Made by a program: the position numbers and the translations under genes
NCBI GenBank assembly: GCA_051453625.1
Contig: JBOZIK010000001.1
Location: 167,362,814-167,426,813, forward strand
Length of the DNA: 64,000 nt
Direction of reading: 5' to 3'
Source: Welwitschia mirabilis
Lineage: Eukaryota; Gnetophyta; Gnetopsida; Welwitschiales
Part shown: positions 60,401-64,000 of the stretch, in pieces
Position numbering within the stretch: position 1 is the first letter of the stretch
Layout: each line of letters begins with the position of its first letter
Notes under the pieces: generated by a model
Told to the model about the DNA's origin: nothing
Seen by the model: only the letters and a program-made list of their open reading frames with translations
The model's database searches: none

Positions 60401-61167
60401 TTAAAAGTAATAAGATTGGATTCACCTAATTTTAAGACATTCAAATATCTATGAACTTCATTTTGAAGGAAGATGCTTTGGGTTTTTATGTTCTCTCTCA
60501 ATGATATATCTTTGATTACTTTGAAGTATTCTTCCTTATTATTCATCTCATTCCTTGACCTTTATCTTTGAGTGTGTATGGTCATGTGGGATTTATTTTG
60601 AAAAAGTATTTCAAAAAAAGGAGGAAAAAACAAAAGAAGATTAATAACCATTATCTATTATTTTTGTGCTTAATACATGCTCACCATGATGCCCTACTAT
60701 ACCAGCATAAAGTTTCCTAAAAGGAACCTTTGACAGTATTGGTAGCTATAGGAACTCCACTAAGGGATTAGTTGGACATGCTTTGTAGGTTTCTACTTAT
60801 TTGATTTTGGTTGCACTCCCCTTATTATGGAAAAATAATAGATACTTTAAGGTTATGGGATTAGTGGTATTCCTATTGTAATCAGAGGCATTGCTTATTT
60901 ACTAGACTCATTGAGCTTATAGTACTACCACATGATCATTTTAATTTTAAGGATTTGGGTGTGTTTTCAGGCGTAAGTAGGTGAGTCCATTTCTAAGTAG
61001 CATTTGATCTTATAATTCATTAATTAAACACACTAACTACTTAGCATCATCATAATCACTACCAATTCCAGTGGTACTTTATTAAGTTCTTACATTATGT
61101 CATGCATCATTAATTAGGTAATTTTATGATTTCTTTCAAGGGGATTTGCTAAATTCGGATTTAGGAT

Positions 61168-62390
61168 AGATACACAATCTTCTTCATGTTCCTAGTTATT
61201 CATTTTTGTTTTGTATTTCTTAGTTATTTTCTTTAGTATTTTAAAGTGGTTTCTGTTTTTCATCATAAAATATTTAGGACTTGATCATTTAGTAGTTTTC
61301 TTGTTGATTGTTATTTTCACTCGCAATTTTCTTTATAGGAGTTGATTTTCTTTTAGCAAATTATATTTCTTTAGTTTATGATGATAATTTTTTCCATTTA
61401 TTCTTTTAGTCTCTTTTCAAGTTTATTTCTTTAATCTTCTTTTTGAGTTTTGATGCATCCATCCTATTTTTCAATAATTATGAGTTCATGGTACATTTTT
61501 AGAATTTTCTTTAGTTTAATGCATTATCATTGCTCTATCGTCTTTCTCTCATCTCAAGTTCTTATCCACATTCATCTTCTTTTTCATGCTTTATTCATCA
61601 CAATTCTTAGCCATTTTCTATCTCTTAAACTCTCTGATAACTTTCTAAAACCTCCATGATTCCATCTTAGTCAAACTTATTCTATTTATGCTTTTATTTT
61701 TTTGATCTTTTAAAAAACTCTCCTAATCANNNNNNNNNNNNNNNNNNNNNNNNNNNNNNNNNNNNNNNNNNNNNNNNNNNNNNNNNNNNNNNNNNNNNNN
61801 NNNNNNNNNNNNNNNNNNNNNNNNNNNNNATAAAATCTTGTTCATGTTTCTAGTTGTCCATTTTTATTTTATTTTCCTTATGTGTTTCATTTGGTATTTC
61901 AAAATTATTTATGTACTTTTTTATCACAAATATTTAGGACTTAACTATTTAGTCATTTTCTTTTTGATTTTTATTTTTACTTGTGATTTTTTTATAGGAG
62001 TTGATTTTATAATAGCAACTTATGTTTCTTTTGCTTATGGTGATAATTTTTCATTTATAATTTTTTAATATCTTTTTGAATTTAGTCTTTAATTTTTTTT
62101 TCCAAGTTTTGACACATGCTCTTACTATTTTTTAATGATTGAAAGTTCAACATAAATTTTAGAATTTTTGTTAACTTGATGCATTATTGTTGTCTTATCA
62201 TGACACCTCTTCCTCTTGCCTTAAGTTCTTCCCAAAATTTACCTCTTTATTCTAAGCATTATTCATCATAATTCTTAGACGTTTTGCATCTTTTGAACTT
62301 TTTGATAACTTTCTGAAACCTCTATGATCCCATCTCATCTTAATTTATTTTTTTAATGCTTTTATTTTTTTTAGTTTATTGAAAATATCC
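61168..62390 (+). repeat. ~560-bp duplicate on both sides of a 100-N gap in E2
   Basis: 61168-61725 and 61830-62370 share long ordered blocks (tatttaggactt, tttataggagttgatttt, attcatcata, ttcttag, gataactttct, aaacctc). They are clearly diverged, so this is more likely a true duplication or two merged copies than a simple contig overlap. Confidence 0.7.
61730..61829. other. Assembly gap, 100 N
   Basis: Exactly 100 N, placeholder size. Confidence 0.99.
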
Positions 62391-63359
62391 ATCATCTATC
62401 TTGTTGTCCAAAGGACATAGAGGATGAAAAACTAAGATGTTTTAAGGATAGTATTTTTCATTTTTGTCTTTTTTCAAATTTCTGATCCTTCTTTTAGATA
62501 AAGACTACTGCTCCAAGGCTCACCTGTTTTGCTGACTTGTACTTAACTTTCATTTTCATCTTTTTCCTTCTTACATTAATGTAATACAAGATGTATTGAT
62601 TCACCTATGGGGGATTAGGACATATATTTTGAGATATTTTGAGCAAACGTTTTAAATTTTGAGGGTAATTTTTACATTTTCAGGATACATATTTGTAATG
62701 TACTAGTCCAATTATGATCACCTATTATTTGAATGCTATGCATTAAAGATATTATTTAGTAAATCATGTACTTAATAGTAGACTAGTTGTAAGCTTTTAT
62801 TAAAGTAGCCCAAGCAATTTAAAAGACGATGAATTAAGGGAATAATGTAATGATTATTTACTTTTGATATATTTACCCTAGTAGATTATGCTTAAAAACT
62901 TTATGTTTGTCTATGAATATCATTTATGAGTTATTACTTCATCTGATTATATATTATACATTGCACATCATTTATCTAAGCTATTATGATTATATCTTAT
63001 GATAATCCTTTTTGTTATGACATTTAATCTCTATTTTTTAATGTAATAAAAGTTTTAAGTGTGGGCATAACTCATGGCTAAGTGTGTCTTGATCTTGTTT
63101 TTTGATGAGTGTAATTGTATGCATTCAATTTTATAGTTATATTTTTAAAAGCTTGTTATCTACATAATCATTTAGATGATGTATCAGATGATAGAATTGT
63201 TATGTTATCTATCAAGGTAAAACATTCAATTTATTTGATTTTGAGATTTAATCCTGATAATAAGATTTCTAAACTTAATTTTCATTTCCATAGTTAGTGT
63301 TTATCTTATCCAATTTGGCTTATAATTATAATTATTCACCTACTTTATCAAGGACTAAT

Positions 63360-63378
63360 AAGGCTAAGTGGAAAGCTA
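63360..63378 (+). other. E2 polypurine tract
   Basis: aaggctaagtggaaagcta directly before the 3' LTR, equivalent to the tracts at 10909 and 16219. Confidence 0.7.
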
Positions 63379-64000
63379 TGTTGTAATGCTAGATTACATG
63401 TTTTTGATGGGATACTTTAAAGTAGTTTTGCAAGATACTTAGACAAATTTAAGTGGATTTTGATGATTATTAAGAGTCAAGAAGAAAATCACAGAAATAC
63501 ATAATCAATAATTCATTTGAAGGCATTTTGGATAGTTTTTGATACTTCACATTATGAAGAGGAGTTAATGATCTTCAAGCCATATTGATTTGATTGAAGA
63601 ACTTCAAAAAGACTGTTCTTCTTCAATCATCCAGATGATAGTATAGATAACACCACTTATACATTAATAAGGATGTTGACTAGACTAATGATAGAAGCTA
63701 ATATGGAAGCCCTATTGACATGTCATCATGTCCACCATTTTTTAGATGATAGTTAAGATGATATCTAATTTTAGTTAATGCATCAAACTTCACCAAACTT
63801 CTATAATGTGTGATGTGGCTTCTCTGCACTATTAGGATTTATGTTGCGTCTATTAGATTTACTATTTTTAAAGTGTGTTGTTGTAATAAATACCTCCTTT
63901 TCCATTGCTTTGATTTTATCTTCTTTGATACCTAAAAATATTATGATAGGAAATTAAAGAACAAGAGGTTCGTCCATTGTTGTAGAGATGGATTTTCCTT
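63379..64000 (+). repeat. E2 3' LTR, 5' part
   Basis: Starts TGTTGTAATGCTAG and is collinear with 54968-55600. The window ends inside it. Paired dyads lie at 63624-63641 and 63736-63755. Confidence 0.85.

Larger units (their letters stand above)
60401..63359 (+). other. E2 3' non-coding region
   Basis: 60410-60480 and 60740-60810 match E1 7130-7210 and 7371-7440. The third reading frame of E1/E3 is absent. Dyad-like sites are at 62403-62418 (tgtccaaaggaca) and 63166-63190 (aatcatttagatgatg, then tcagatgat). Confidence 0.6.
54968..64000 (+). mobile_element. E2: Athila-like element lacking most of pol
   Basis: Order: 5' LTR, well preserved PBS, leader, gag with CCHC, protease, then no RT, RNase H or integrase; an unrelated-looking open frame and the family's 3' non-coding region follow, then PPT and the start of the 3' LTR. 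It is collinear with E1 outside the missing part. The window ends ~620 bases into the 3' LTR. Confidence 0.82.

Noticed and set aside
1-64000. CRISPR array, prokaryotic operon or phage
   Set aside because: No spaced identical short repeats, no ribosome-binding sites or dense coding; retroelement content is of plant type.
1-64000. Alternative genetic code reading TAA/TAG as Gln
   Set aside because: Stops in pol stand at Gln, Trp, Glu, Lys and Gly positions and are mixed with frameshifts; ordinary decay explains them.

Overview
The window looks like plant nuclear DNA that is very AT-rich, poor in CG dinucleotides and built almost entirely of old, broken LTR retrotransposons. No intact host gene, rRNA, canonical tRNA gene or CRISPR array was found. 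The plant assignment rests on Ty3/gypsy lineages of Athila, Tat and chromovirus (Tekay/Del) type and on a primer-binding site matching plant tRNA-Asp; the species cannot be named. Ten N runs mark a draft assembly.

Layout. (1) 1-11977: Athila-like element E1 on the plus strand. Its 5' LTR is cut by the window edge. It has a tRNA-Asp-type PBS, gag with a CCHC knuckle, protease, RT, RNase H, integrase, a long 3' region, an extra third reading frame with a 7-residue coil repeat, a polypurine tract and a 1.05 kb 3' LTR. (2) 11978-13967: remains of a minus-strand Tat-like element into whose LTR E1 inserted. (3) 14068-17325: 3' half of a second Athila-like copy, E3, between assembly gaps. (4) 17326-26730: AT-rich sequence with microsatellites and a dispersed repeat (R1) but no recognisable gene. 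(5) 26731-40498: minus-strand Tat-like cluster with the order LTR, internal, LTR, internal, LTR. The two internal regions have lost different parts. (6) 40499-44400: plus-strand chromovirus integrase C-terminal half and another R1 copy. (7) 44400-52890: mostly unassigned, with a Z-DNA-type tract, two tRNA-like SINE candidates, an orphan coiled-coil frame and a degenerate hairpin repeat array. (8) 52890-54967: minus-strand Ty3/gypsy element E4 (RT, RNase H, integrase), cut inside RT by (9) 54968-64000: Athila-like element E2 on the plus strand, which lacks RT, RNase H and integrase and carries instead an unexplained 127-codon open frame.

How the parts relate. E1, E2 and E3 are one family: they share LTR ends, PBS where present, polypurine tract and non-coding regions. 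The most unusual shared signal is a short dyad close to GTCRTCYRGAYGAC, found about eighteen times. It occurs as a pair at fixed offsets (about 245 and 358) in every complete or 5'-complete LTR, and again in the leader and 3' region. All coding regions carry many stops and frameshifts, so nothing here is likely to be autonomous.
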